From: an uncultured Bacillota bacterium
Lineage (GTDB): Bacteria > Bacillota > Clostridia > Christensenellales > UBA1242
Direction: 5' to 3'
Assembly: GCA_900544595.1 (NCBI GenBank)
Contig: UQVQ01000007.1
Coordinates: 1 to 25,243 of the forward strand
DNA length: 25,243 nt
The position numbers were made by a program, and so were the translations under genes. A model generated the notes under the pieces. The model was not told the DNA's origin, did not search any database, and was given only the letters and a program-made list of their open reading frames with translations. Of the stretch, positions 1 through 7,516 are shown one piece after another. Position 1 is the stretch's first letter, and every line of letters begins with the position of its first letter.

Positions 1-440
1 GCGCAACCGCAACTAAACAAGTAACCTACGATTCAACTTATGGAACTCTTCCAACCCCAACAAGAAACGGATACACATTTGCGGGTTGGTTCTCTGCTCA
101 AACTGGCGGGTCAAAAGTTGAGTCCTCAACAACAGTTAAAACCGCGTCCAACCACACCATCTACGCGCACTGGACAGCTAACACCTACACCGTAACCGCA
201 AACGCAAATGGCGGAACAATCCCAGCAACAACCGGTTGGACAGTTGCAAGCGGCGGCGCAACCGCAACTAAACAAGTAACCTACGATTCAACCTATGGAA
301 CTCTTCCAACCCCAACAAGAACCGGATACGATTTCCAAGGTTGGTTCACAGCTCAAACTGACGGATCAAAAGTTGAGTCCTCAACAACAGTTAAAACCGC
401 ATCCAACCACACTATCTACGCGCATTGGACAATTAACACC
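1..440 (+). repeat. 255-bp tandem repeat coding InlB-type B-repeats
   Basis: Bases 1 onward and 256 onward are nearly identical (85 codons per unit). The first unit is complete and the second is recognisable to about 440. A shorter copy of the same core lies near 1110-1170. The DNA-level identity, including synonymous positions, points to recent duplication or gene conversion; further copies probably lie upstream of the window. Confidence 0.85.
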
Positions 441-3188
441 TACACTCTTTCAATTGATCCAAATGGGGGCTATCGTGTTTCCGACAACTCAACCGCAGTT
501 ATAACTGTAACGAAGGAATACAACTCTGGAGAATCAATTAGCGAAAGAAGAAAATCTGGTTACACATTAACTGGATACACTCTTAAAAACACGGCAACTG
601 GAAGCACAACCGACGTTGGCGGGGCAACTTTCTCGTTTAACTCATCAACAAAAACAGGAGTTTTCACGCAAGGAACTGTTGCTTGCACTTTGGTTGCCGA
701 GTGGACCGCCAACACTTATGCTGAAACCTTCTTAAACAGCTATATCCCAATTGGAACAGGAGAATATAACAACGGCGGAACATGGACTGTTTCGAATGGA
801 GAATATTCATTTAAAACTGTTTCAACAACAAGCAACGGCGGACCATATTTAACTAACCTTTATTCGTTTATGTCAAACGGCGAAAAATATAGAATATATT
901 TCACCGCTAAAGCAACAACCGCAATTTCACTTACTGCATATTTTGAGGCGGGCGGGAGCAAGGCGATTTCATTAACAACAGATTATCAGGAATTCTTTGT
1001 TGATGTAACATATAATGCTTCTTCAACATACAAGGCTTTAACGTTCTATTCAACAGGCTGGACTGGTCAAACTCTTTCAATTAAAAATATTAAAGTTGCC
1101 AAACTTGCAACCTTTAATTCAACCTATGGAACTCTTCCAACCCCAACAAGAACTGGCTACACATTTAATGGTTGGAGCAAAAATTTCTTTAACCCAACTT
1201 TAACATATGGATATACCTCAACTTGCACAAGAAATGGCGAGATTTTCACTTTTGACACTGGTTCTCAAAACAGTTCAAGTTTGTCTTTTCAAATTCAATC
1301 TTGGAACGACACTTCTCATATTCAAGGCCTCATTTCCGCAACTTCAACTGGTGTTCATTCGTTTGTGTTTACTAAAAACAGTTCAATAACTCAGTTGCGG
1401 TTTAAATATAATGGAAATAAGATTGATTCTTGCTTCTATTATGACGTATCCTCTCTTCCAGATGGGTCTTATGTTATCCAAGTTAACATAACAACAATGC
1501 AAATGAACAAAATTGTTGTTAAAGACATTATGATTGAGCAAAACGCGAACAACTCAAAAACACCTTATGTTTCTTCAACAAATTACGTGTTAGCAAGCTC
1601 AACGGTTAACGAACCTTTTAACAGAACTCTCTTTGCTTCTTGGACTCTTAATGAATCATACTTGCGAGAAAATTGGAAAACTGCGCTTAAGAACAACAAC
1701 GCAAACTTTAAAAAAGAAAACATTAAAACAATTCAGTTTGTTAACGCTATTCCAGACGGCTCGGGCTACACCCAAGTTTCCGTTGGAGCAACAACAAGCG
1801 CGGGAACAACCGCCTTTGTTGCCGGAACAGCCGGAGTTTCCGACATAATTGCCTATGTTAAAGCAAATTCGAGCGACAGCACGAAATATGACGTAATCTT
1901 CTACAGTCCTGTAACAATTTTTGCCCCAATTGATTCAAGTTCTTTGTTTTTAGAGTTAACAGCTCTAAGCTCAATAAATTTTGGGAACTTTAACACAAGT
2001 AATGTTACAGATATGTCATATATGTTCAGGGACTGCTCTTCCTTAACCTCGCTTAACCTTTCAAGTTTTGACACAAGCAATGTTACAAATATGGATGATA
2101 TGTTCTGGGGCTGCTCTTCCTTAACCTCGCTTAATGTTTCAAGTTTCAATACAAGCAATGTTACAGATATGTCATATATGTTCTACAACTGCTCCAAGTT
2201 AACCTCGCTTAATGTTTCAAACTTCAACACAAGCAAGGTTACAACTATGTCAGATATGTTCAATAAATGCTCTTCCTTAACCTCGCTTAACCTTTCAAGT
2301 TTTGACACAAGCAATGTTACAGTTATGAGTGGTATGTTCCATGTTTGCTCTTCCTTAACCTCGCTTAATCTTTTAAACTTCAACACAAGCAAGGTTACAG
2401 ATATGTTTTATATGTTTGCCAACTGTTCCTCTTTAACCTCGCTTAATGTTTCAAGTTTTAACACAAGCAATGTTACAAATATGGGATATATGTTCTCTAG
2501 CTGCTCTAAATTAACCTCGCTTAATGTTTCAAACTTTAACACAGGCAATGTTACAGATGTGTATGCTATGTTCCAAAACTGCTCTAAATTAACCTCGCTT
2601 AATCTTTCTTCCTTTGATATGTCAAAGGTTACAAACACAACAGATATGTTTAAAAACTGCTCTGCTTTAACAACAATTTACACTCCAAAGACAATGAAGA
2701 GCGGAACTTCTATTGCTTTACCATCAAAGACTGATTATGCTTGGTATAAGTCTACCGACTCTAATAGATATACGCCTTACACAACAATTTCTTCAAGCAA
2801 CACAAGTTCAACTTTGAATTTGAGAGTTGTAATGCGAAATGTTACTATAACTTGGGGAAGCGACTCTAATGGAAATGGAGACTGGAACTTTAACGCACAA
2901 TGGAATGGTTCTGTTCAAGTTTCATCATCTCAAGGCGGAACTCAAAGCGGAACTCGCACATTTAGAGTTGAAGCAACAAATTCTATACAATGTAGTTTCT
3001 GGATTCAAAGTCCTGCCGGCTTAATTTGGCACAAAACCGGAAGCGTTTCAATTAGCGGGACATGCACCCGCAGCAACTTTGGAAGCAACACCGCCCCTGT
3101 TTCAAAAGGAACGGCAAGTCGAACTGCAACTGCATCGAACTTTAAATCTGATATTACAATATCGTTCTATTTTAGTGCTTCGAAATAA
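1..3188 (+). CDS. BspA-like / InlB-repeat giant surface protein, 3' part (5' end outside window)
   Basis: The reading frame is open from base 3 with no stop to 3188, so this is the C-terminal part (about 1061 residues) of a larger protein; the ATG at 690 is internal. Order seen: two InlB-type B-repeats (motifs such as GYTFAGW and IYAHWTANTY, to about residue 150), a degenerate third, a Tyr/Thr/Ser-rich jelly-roll-like module (about nt 715-1105), another B-repeat start (LPTPTRTGYTFNGW) interrupted by a second such module (about nt 1180-1590), nine 26-residue BspA/DUF285 repeats (SNVTDMSYMF..CSSLTSLN), and a beta-rich tail of unknown type. These families are known from secreted adhesins of gut bacteria. 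I see no LPXTG motif or membrane segment at the C terminus, so anchoring is unknown; the signal peptide would be outside the window. It ends in a terminator shared with convergent nifU. Family call firm, ligand unknown. Confidence 0.88.
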   Translation, partial: ATATKQVTYDSTYGTLPTPTRNGYTFAGWFSAQTGGSKVESSTTVKTASNHTIYAHWTANTYTVTANANGGTIPATTGWTVASGGATATKQVTYDSTYGTLPTPTRTGYDFQGWFTAQTDGSKVESSTTVKTASNHTIYAHWTINTYTLSIDPNGGYRVSDNSTAVITVTKEYNSGESISERRKSGYTLTGYTLKNTATGSTTDVGGATFSFNSSTKTGVFTQGTVACTLVAEWTANTYAETFLNSYIPIGTGEYNNGGTWTVSNGEYSFKTVSTTSNGGPYLTNLYSFMSNGEKYRIYFTAKATTAISLTAYFEAGGSKAISLTTDYQEFFVDVTYNASSTYKALTFYSTGWTGQTLSIKNIKVAKLATFNSTYGTLPTPTRTGYTFNGWSKNFFNPTLTYGYTSTCTRNGEIFTFDTGSQNSSSLSFQIQSWNDTSHIQGLISATSTGVHSFVFTKNSSITQLRFKYNGNKIDSCFYYDVSSLPDGSYVIQVNITTMQMNKIVVKDIMIEQNANNSKTPYVSSTNYVLASSTVNEPFNRTLFASWTLNESYLRENWKTALKNNNANFKKENIKTIQFVNAIPDGSGYTQVSVGATTSAGTTAFVAGTAGVSDIIAYVKANSSDSTKYDVIFYSPVTIFAPIDSSSLFLELTALSSINFGNFNTSNVTDMSYMFRDCSSLTSLNLSSFDTSNVTNMDDMFWGCSSLTSLNVSSFNTSNVTDMSYMFYNCSKLTSLNVSNFNTSKVTTMSDMFNKCSSLTSLNLSSFDTSNVTVMSGMFHVCSSLTSLNLLNFNTSKVTDMFYMFANCSSLTSLNVSSFNTSNVTNMGYMFSSCSKLTSLNVSNFNTGNVTDVYAMFQNCSKLTSLNLSSFDMSKVTNTTDMFKNCSALTTIYTPKTMKSGTSIALPSKTDYAWYKSTDSNRYTPYTTISSSNTSSTLNLRVVMRNVTITWGSDSNGNGDWNFNAQWNGSVQVSSSQGGTQSGTRTFRVEATNSIQCSFWIQSPAGLIWHKTGSVSISGTCTRSNFGSNTAPVSKGTASRTATASNFKSDITISFYFSASK
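1978..2679 (+). repeat. Nine in-frame 78-bp tandem repeats (BspA/DUF285 leucine-rich type)
   Basis: The block aat/aag-gttaca recurs at 2001, 2079, 2157, 2235, 2313, 2391, 2469, 2547 and 2625, exactly 78 bp apart, giving nine 26-residue units. The string ttaacctcgctta is kept in most units even though synonymous codons could vary, which suggests homogenisation. The spacing is a multiple of three, so gain or loss of units would keep the frame. Minus-strand ORFs across this stretch are shadows of the repeat. Confidence 0.93.
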
Positions 3189-3205
3189 AATTTCTAATAA
3201 CAAAA

Positions 3206-3237
3206 CAAAAAAAAGAACGCAGCCGCGTTCTTTTTTA
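3206..3237. terminator. Bidirectional terminator between the BspA-like gene and nifU
   Basis: Stem gaacgc-agcc-gcgttc is flanked by an A tract on the left and a T tract on the right, so it can end transcription from both convergent genes. Confidence 0.88.
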
Positions 3238-3283
3238 TTATTTGTTAGTTTCTTTATGTTGCCTTTTGTTGGCTTTAAGAAAA

Positions 3284-3715
3284 TTATTCTTCGTCGTCGG
3301 ATTCGTCTTCGGCTGCTGTTTCATTTGCTGCTTTTTTCTCGGCTTTTTCTTTGCGTTTATAGTAGTCGTCTACAGCTGCTTTAATTGCTTCTTCTGCCAA
3401 AATTGAGCAATGGATTTTTTGCGCTGGAAGACCGCCAAGAATCTCAACAATTTGACTGTTTTTAACTTGAAGAGCTTCTTCAATTGTTTTGCCTTTGATA
3501 AGTTCTGTTGCAACAGATGTTGTTGTTATTGCTGCTGCGCAACCAAAGGTTTTGAATTTTGCATCTTCAATAATCCCGTCATCAGAAATTTTAAGATATA
3601 TTTTCATAATGTCGCCGCAAGCTGCGTTTCCAACTTTCCCAATTCCGTTTGCGCCTTTAAGACTTCCAACATTCTTTGGGTTTTTAAAAATTTCCAAAAC
3701 TTTTGCGTTATACAT
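3284..3715 (-). CDS. nifU: Fe-S cluster assembly scaffold NifU/IscU
   Basis: A 143-residue protein of the NifU N-terminal (IscU-like) family, the cytoplasmic scaffold on which NifS-derived sulfur and iron form [2Fe-2S] or [4Fe-4S] clusters. The three cluster-binding cysteines are visible: C33 in NAACGD (followed by the conserved D35), C59 in FGCAAA, and C103 in IHCSI. The last 25 residues are a charged, acidic tail (ending DESDDEE) beyond the usual fold; there is no C-terminal Nfu domain. It starts 7 bp after the nifS stop, with a gggag Shine-Dalgarno, so it is translated from the nifS mRNA. No SUF genes are in the window; this pair is probably a source of clusters for radical SAM proteins such as RlmN. 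Confident call. Confidence 0.95.
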   Translation of the reverse strand: MYNAKVLEIFKNPKNVGSLKGANGIGKVGNAACGDIMKIYLKISDDGIIEDAKFKTFGCAAAITTTSVATELIKGKTIEEALQVKNSQIVEILGGLPAQKIHCSILAEEAIKAAVDDYYKRKEKAEKKAANETAAEDESDDEE

Positions 3716-3722
3716 ATGCTCC

Positions 3723-4901
3723 CTATTCTCCTTTTCTTCCTGCTTTTGTTTGAGGTGACATTTTCCTCAATCTTTCAATTATTGGAACAAGTTTTTCAAC
3801 TGTATAGTCGATGTCTTGCTTGCTTGTTGAACGTCCAAAAGAAAATCTTATTGAGCCTTGTGCTATTTCGGAATCAATGCCCATTGCTTTAAGAACATGG
3901 GAAGGTTCCAAAGAGCCAGATGTGCAAGCAGAGCCTGTTGAAACGGCAATTCCTTCGAAATCTAACATTAAAAGGATTGATTCGCCTTCGATAAGTTCGA
4001 AAGAAATGTTAACAATGTTATTAACTTTTTGGTGTGGGTGTCCGTTAACAATAACATATGGAATTTTTTCGGTTACTTGTTTAACGAAATAATCTCTCAA
4101 TGATTTGATTTTTTGGTTAAACAAAGGCATATCTCTAACTGTTATTTCAGCCGCTTTACCGAACCCAACAACGCCAGGAACGTTTGTTGTTCCGCCGCGT
4201 TTATTTCTTTCTTGGTGTCCTCCGTCAATAAGGTTATCAATTCTAACCCCGTTGCGGACATAAAGAGCGCCAACGCCTTTTGGCCCATAAATTTTATGGG
4301 AACTGATGCTCATTGCGTCAATTTCCATATCAACAACATCAAGTTTAAGCGAGCCAAACGCTTGAACAGCATCGGTGTGGAAAATAATATTATTTTCTTT
4401 TGCTGTTTTTCCAATTGCTTTAAGGTTTTGAATTGTTCCAACTTCGTTGTTAACAGCCATAATTGAAATTAAGGTTGTGTCTTTTCTTATTGCGTGCATA
4501 AGATCGGCAAGTCCAACAAGACCGTTTTTGTCAACTGGAAGATACGTTACTTCAAAGCCTTCTTTTTCAAGCGCTTTGCAAGCTCCAAGAACAGCAGGAT
4601 GTTCAATTTGACTTGTTATGATGTGCTTACCTTTTTTAGCGTAAGCATGAGCAATTCCTTTGATTGCCCAGTTATCTGCTTCTGTTCCGCCAGAAGTAAA
4701 ATAAATTTCGTTTGAATGCGCATTAATTGCCTTAGCAATTCTATCTCTTGCCCTGTCAACCAACCCTTGGGCTTCGCGGCCAAAAGTGTGGATGCTGTTT
4801 GGGTTTCCATAGAATATGTTATAGCATGGCATCATTTCATTTAAGACTTCGGTTGCAACATAGGTTGTTGCAGCATTGTCTAAGTAAACTCTTTTTTCCA
4901 T
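3723..4901 (-). CDS. nifS: Cysteine desulfurase NifS/IscS family
   Basis: A PLP enzyme that removes sulfur from cysteine as an enzyme-bound persulfide and passes it to NifU. Numbered from the ATG at 4901 (392 residues): H101 in IEHPAV stacks on PLP, K203 in SSHKIYGPKG forms the Schiff base, and C326 in STGSACTSG is the persulfide cysteine in a full-length mobile loop. The usual RAGTENV motif reads RGGTTNV, a mild variation. A GTG two codons upstream (4905-4907) is the other possible start, but the Shine-Dalgarno gaggtga covers it, so the ATG is preferred. First gene of a nifS-nifU operon with a strong promoter 17 nt upstream; no Rrf2/IscR regulator gene is adjacent. Confident on function; NifS versus IscS naming follows the NifU pairing. 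Confidence 0.95.
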   Translation of the reverse strand: MEKRVYLDNAATTYVATEVLNEMMPCYNIFYGNPNSIHTFGREAQGLVDRARDRIAKAINAHSNEIYFTSGGTEADNWAIKGIAHAYAKKGKHIITSQIEHPAVLGACKALEKEGFEVTYLPVDKNGLVGLADLMHAIRKDTTLISIMAVNNEVGTIQNLKAIGKTAKENNIIFHTDAVQAFGSLKLDVVDMEIDAMSISSHKIYGPKGVGALYVRNGVRIDNLIDGGHQERNKRGGTTNVPGVVGFGKAAEITVRDMPLFNQKIKSLRDYFVKQVTEKIPYVIVNGHPHQKVNNIVNISFELIEGESILLMLDFEGIAVSTGSACTSGSLEPSHVLKAMGIDSEIAQGSIRFSFGRSTSKQDIDYTVEKLVPIIERLRKMSPQTKAGRKGE

Positions 4902-4917
4902 TTTCACCTCGTTTTAG

Positions 4918-4946
4918 AGTTTACAACTTTAGAGAAAATATGTCAA
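4918..4946 (-). promoter_or_regulatory. nifSU promoter
   Basis: On the minus strand TTGACA (4946-4941), 17-nt spacer, TAAACT (4923-4918). Predicted transcription start about 4911, leaving a leader of roughly 10 nt consisting mainly of the Shine-Dalgarno. Two direct CTCTAAA copies 15 bp apart (4934-4928, 4919-4913) straddle the -10 box and could be an operator. Confidence 0.75.
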
Positions 4947-5000
4947 TACTAAAAAACAAATTTATTTATATATAGAGGGTTAAATTATTTATAAAATTTG

Positions 5001-5040
5001 AAAAAATTGCATCAATTTTTAAAATTTAATGCAATTTTAG
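5001..5040 (-). terminator. Terminator after the SpoVB/MurJ-like gene
   Basis: Inverted repeat attgcat / atgcaat with A/T-rich extensions and a T tract on the minus strand, 15 bp after the flippase stop. A/T-rich stem, moderate strength. Confidence 0.65.
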
Positions 5041-5055
5041 TTAAATAAGCCGAAA

Positions 5056-6576
5056 TTATTGACGCTGTTTTCTCCTAAATCCGCTCTTCTTAACGCTTGC
5101 AAAAAAGGTTTTAATGTTGATGATTTTAAAGATTGCGCAAAGAAGAACAAACATTGCCCCGCCAAGCGAACACGAAATTGCAAGGTTGAAAAACAGCGGC
5201 ACAACCCCATTAAGAAGGCTTGTTACAAAGAATGTTAAAGCGGCGGAAGGCAAACAAAAACACGCCATAAGAAGCATTGGTTTTAGAATTCCAAGTTTAA
5301 TTTTTGTTTTACGCTTAATCATTATCAAATTCAAAAGCGATGTTACGCTAACACACACCCCCATTCCAACAATTAGCGCGCGAATTCCAATCACGCCCGG
5401 CAAAAGGCAAATTCCAAGGAAGAGAAAAATTGAGCCAATGAGATAGTTTATAAACGATTTAACTTCCATTCCAAGCGCATTAAGAATTGAAGAAGTTATG
5501 TTTGTTAGAGCAAGCGGAAGCGTCATCCAAGCCGCTCCAGAAAGAAGAACCCCGCTTGTTATGTTGTTAAAGAAGAACAGGCCTATGTTTTCCCCCGCGC
5601 CAATGAATAAGGGAATCATTAAAAACGCGATGAACATTGTTATGATAAGCGAAGTTGTTATTCGATTTTTAATGTGGGAAGAATCTTCGCTTTCAACAGC
5701 GGCAGAAAGATCGGGAATTAGCGCGGTTGAAAGCGAGCCAACAATTGTTATTGGAATGAACAAAAGAGGCATTGTCATTCCAATTGCAACTCCATAGATT
5801 GAAAGCGATTGAGAACTTGTGTAGCCCGCGGCAATAAGTCTTGCCGGAATTATTAAGGCAATTATTGGCTGGACTAAACTTGAAAGAAAGCGGACGGCGG
5901 TTATTGGCGTTGACGACTTTAAAACTTCCTTATAAACTCCGCCTGGCTTTCGAAGTTTCCCGCCATAAACGAAATATAAAACAACAGAAAGTGCCATTGA
6001 AAGAAAACATGCGATTGAAAGCGAAAGAGCCGCGCCAATTGAAGGCGAAAGAGAGCCAATCCCAAACGACAAGAGAACAACACAAATTGTTATTCGAACA
6101 ATTTGTTCAAAAAGTTCGGTTATGCAAAAGCAAAAATAGTTCGACCTTCCCCACATTGCCCCACGAAAAACGTTATAAATTCCCGAAAACAGAACCGCAG
6201 GAAGCATTGCAACTAAGATTAAATAACATCTTTCGTCCGTGAACAAAAACGAGAAAAGTCTTTTGAAAACAAGAACAATAACAATTAAAATAACCGAGGT
6301 TATTGCCGCAATAATGAGCGAAGCAGAAACAAGTTTGCCTTCTTTTTCGCCATCTTTTTTTGCAAAATATTTCGCGGAAAGTTTTGAAATTATAAGCGGC
6401 AATCCGCTTGCAACAATTGTTAAAAGAACCATGAAAACAGAAAGCGAAACTTGATAGATTCCAAGTTCCTCTGTTCCAAGAACTCTTGAAAGATAAATTC
6501 GAAAAATAAAGCCCAAAACGCGGGTTATAATCGTGAAAGCGGTTATTGTGAAAACAGTTTTAAAAAGAGATTTCAA
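5056..6576 (-). CDS. MOP-superfamily flippase, SpoVB/MurJ-like polysaccharide biosynthesis protein
   Basis: A 506-residue integral membrane protein with about 12-14 hydrophobic segments and a basic C terminus (FRRKQRQ). The N terminus (FTIITRVLGFIFRIYLSRVLG) and a later segment (FRGAMWGRSNY) match the SpoVB/MurJ group of MOP exporters, which move undecaprenyl-linked cell-wall or polysaccharide precursors across the membrane. SpoVB is needed for spore cortex in sporulating Firmicutes, but the fold does not separate SpoVB from MurJ-type or other lipid-linked sugar flippases. The start is TTG (6576-6574): aggag lies 7 nt upstream and the next in-frame Met is nearly 50 codons in. It is transcribed divergently from the LysM gene, from an 85-bp intergenic region. 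Confidence 0.85.
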   Translation of the reverse strand: MKSLFKTVFTITAFTIITRVLGFIFRIYLSRVLGTEELGIYQVSLSVFMVLLTIVASGLPLIISKLSAKYFAKKDGEKEGKLVSASLIIAAITSVILIVIVLVFKRLFSFLFTDERCYLILVAMLPAVLFSGIYNVFRGAMWGRSNYFCFCITELFEQIVRITICVVLLSFGIGSLSPSIGAALSLSIACFLSMALSVVLYFVYGGKLRKPGGVYKEVLKSSTPITAVRFLSSLVQPIIALIIPARLIAAGYTSSQSLSIYGVAIGMTMPLLFIPITIVGSLSTALIPDLSAAVESEDSSHIKNRITTSLIITMFIAFLMIPLFIGAGENIGLFFFNNITSGVLLSGAAWMTLPLALTNITSSILNALGMEVKSFINYLIGSIFLFLGICLLPGVIGIRALIVGMGVCVSVTSLLNLIMIKRKTKIKLGILKPMLLMACFCLPSAALTFFVTSLLNGVVPLFFNLAISCSLGGAMFVLLCAIFKIINIKTFFASVKKSGFRRKQRQ

Positions 6577-6661
6577 AGTTTTTCTCCTGATTTTATGTAT
6601 ATTGGAAAATTGGAAAATTTATGAAAAAACTTGAATATATTATTTCAAAGGAGATGAAATT

Positions 6662-6976
6662 ATGGAGATAAAAATTCACAACAATTTTCAAAACTGGTTC
6701 TATCGCGTTAAAAAAAGCGACGAAGATGTTTCAATTGAAAAATTTATTTCGCGTTTCAACATTAAAAAAGAAGATTTCGATTTTCTTAATCCAAACGCAA
6801 GTTCTTTAAGGCAAGGCGATGTTTTGATAATTCCGCAAAGCGAACAATTTTGCCATGTTGTTGCCCCGCTTGAAACATTTGAAACAATTTCAAAAAAGTT
6901 TCAAATTCCCGTTTCAAACCTAAAAAAAAGTTGCAACTCTAATTTGCTTTTTGTTGGTCAAAGAATATTTATTTGA
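6662..6976 (+). CDS. Small double-LysM protein without signal peptide
   Basis: A 104-residue protein made almost only of two LysM-like units: residues about 12-58 (YRVKKSD...FLNPNASSLRQGDVLIIPQ) and 64-104 (CHVVAPLETFETISKKFQIP...LLFVGQRIFI). LysM modules bind N-acetylglucosamine polymers such as peptidoglycan. There is no signal peptide or membrane segment, so on present evidence it is cytoplasmic or released by another route; signal-less LysM proteins are known in spore coat/cortex assembly (SafA, SpoVID), but no other such domain is visible. Shine-Dalgarno aaggag lies 8 nt before the ATG. Divergent from the SpoVB-like gene, which fits a shared envelope or spore role; that link is inference. 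Confidence 0.75.
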   Translation: MEIKIHNNFQNWFYRVKKSDEDVSIEKFISRFNIKKEDFDFLNPNASSLRQGDVLIIPQSEQFCHVVAPLETFETISKKFQIPVSNLKKSCNSNLLFVGQRIFI

Positions 6977-7000
6977 TTTTTTAAAAAATGATGTTATACT
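6973..7000 (+). promoter_or_regulatory. Promoter for the 7025-8640 operon
   Basis: TTGATT (6973-6978, overlapping the LysM stop codon), 16-nt spacer, TATACT (6995-7000); predicted start about 7007, upstream of the aaggaa Shine-Dalgarno of the next gene. Confidence 0.55.
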
Positions 7001-7024
7001 TAATATCGTTAAAAAGGAAAAACA

Positions 7025-7516
7025 ATGGAAAATCAATCAAAAGACCATAACCAAGTTTTAGAATATAAGGGACTAACCCCAGATTTAATTTCGGAAATAA
7101 CCTATTTAAAAGTTCGAGGAATAACAAAAGATTTCCTTGTTGAGCATCAACGAATTTTATACAGAGCTTATATGAAAATTGCGCAAACACAAGATGAATT
7201 TTCGCGTGAAGTTTCAAAAAAAAGCGAATGTTGCAAAGAAATTGCAAATGTTTTAAACGATCTTTCGCCTTTCAAAAACAAAGTTTTTAAAACTTTTAGA
7301 AGACCAGGTTACAAATTACTTTTAAGGAAAGATTTTAATTTTGCAGCCAATCTTTTGAAAGATTCTGTTAACAACGCAATTGAAGGGCTTAATGTTTCAA
7401 TTCAAATGTTTGAAGACTATGACCAACTTGCAAGCGACATTGAAGCCAATCCTCAAAAGTATGAAGGCGTTGCAACAATTCGAAAAGATGATTTAAACAA
7501 AGGAATACAAAAATGA
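7025..7516 (+). CDS. Uncharacterised helical protein, partner of the downstream acyltransferase
   Basis: A 163-residue soluble, charged, mostly helical protein that I do not recognise. No signal peptide, membrane segment or catalytic motif is evident. A hydrophobic/charged alternation at residues 40-80 and 105-130 suggests helical pairs, and there is a basic patch (KTFRRPGYKLLLRKDF) at about 89-104. The start has Shine-Dalgarno aagga 8 nt upstream. Its stop overlaps the next start (ATGA at 7513-7516), so it is translationally coupled to the GNAT gene; a structural or regulatory role in the same process is possible, but its function is unknown. Confidence 0.7.
   Translation: MENQSKDHNQVLEYKGLTPDLISEITYLKVRGITKDFLVEHQRILYRAYMKIAQTQDEFSREVSKKSECCKEIANVLNDLSPFKNKVFKTFRRPGYKLLLRKDFNFAANLLKDSVNNAIEGLNVSIQMFEDYDQLASDIEANPQKYEGVATIRKDDLNKGIQK

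Noticed and set aside
1901..2638. Three minus-strand ORFs with LxVLKxExLSEVKEEQ-type repeats
   Set aside because: They are the reverse complement of the 78-bp coding repeats; the plus frame runs open across the whole block and has the family signature.
1978..2679. Regular 78-bp spacing resembling a CRISPR array
   Set aside because: The units are continuous coding repeats with no unique spacers, and no cas genes are present.
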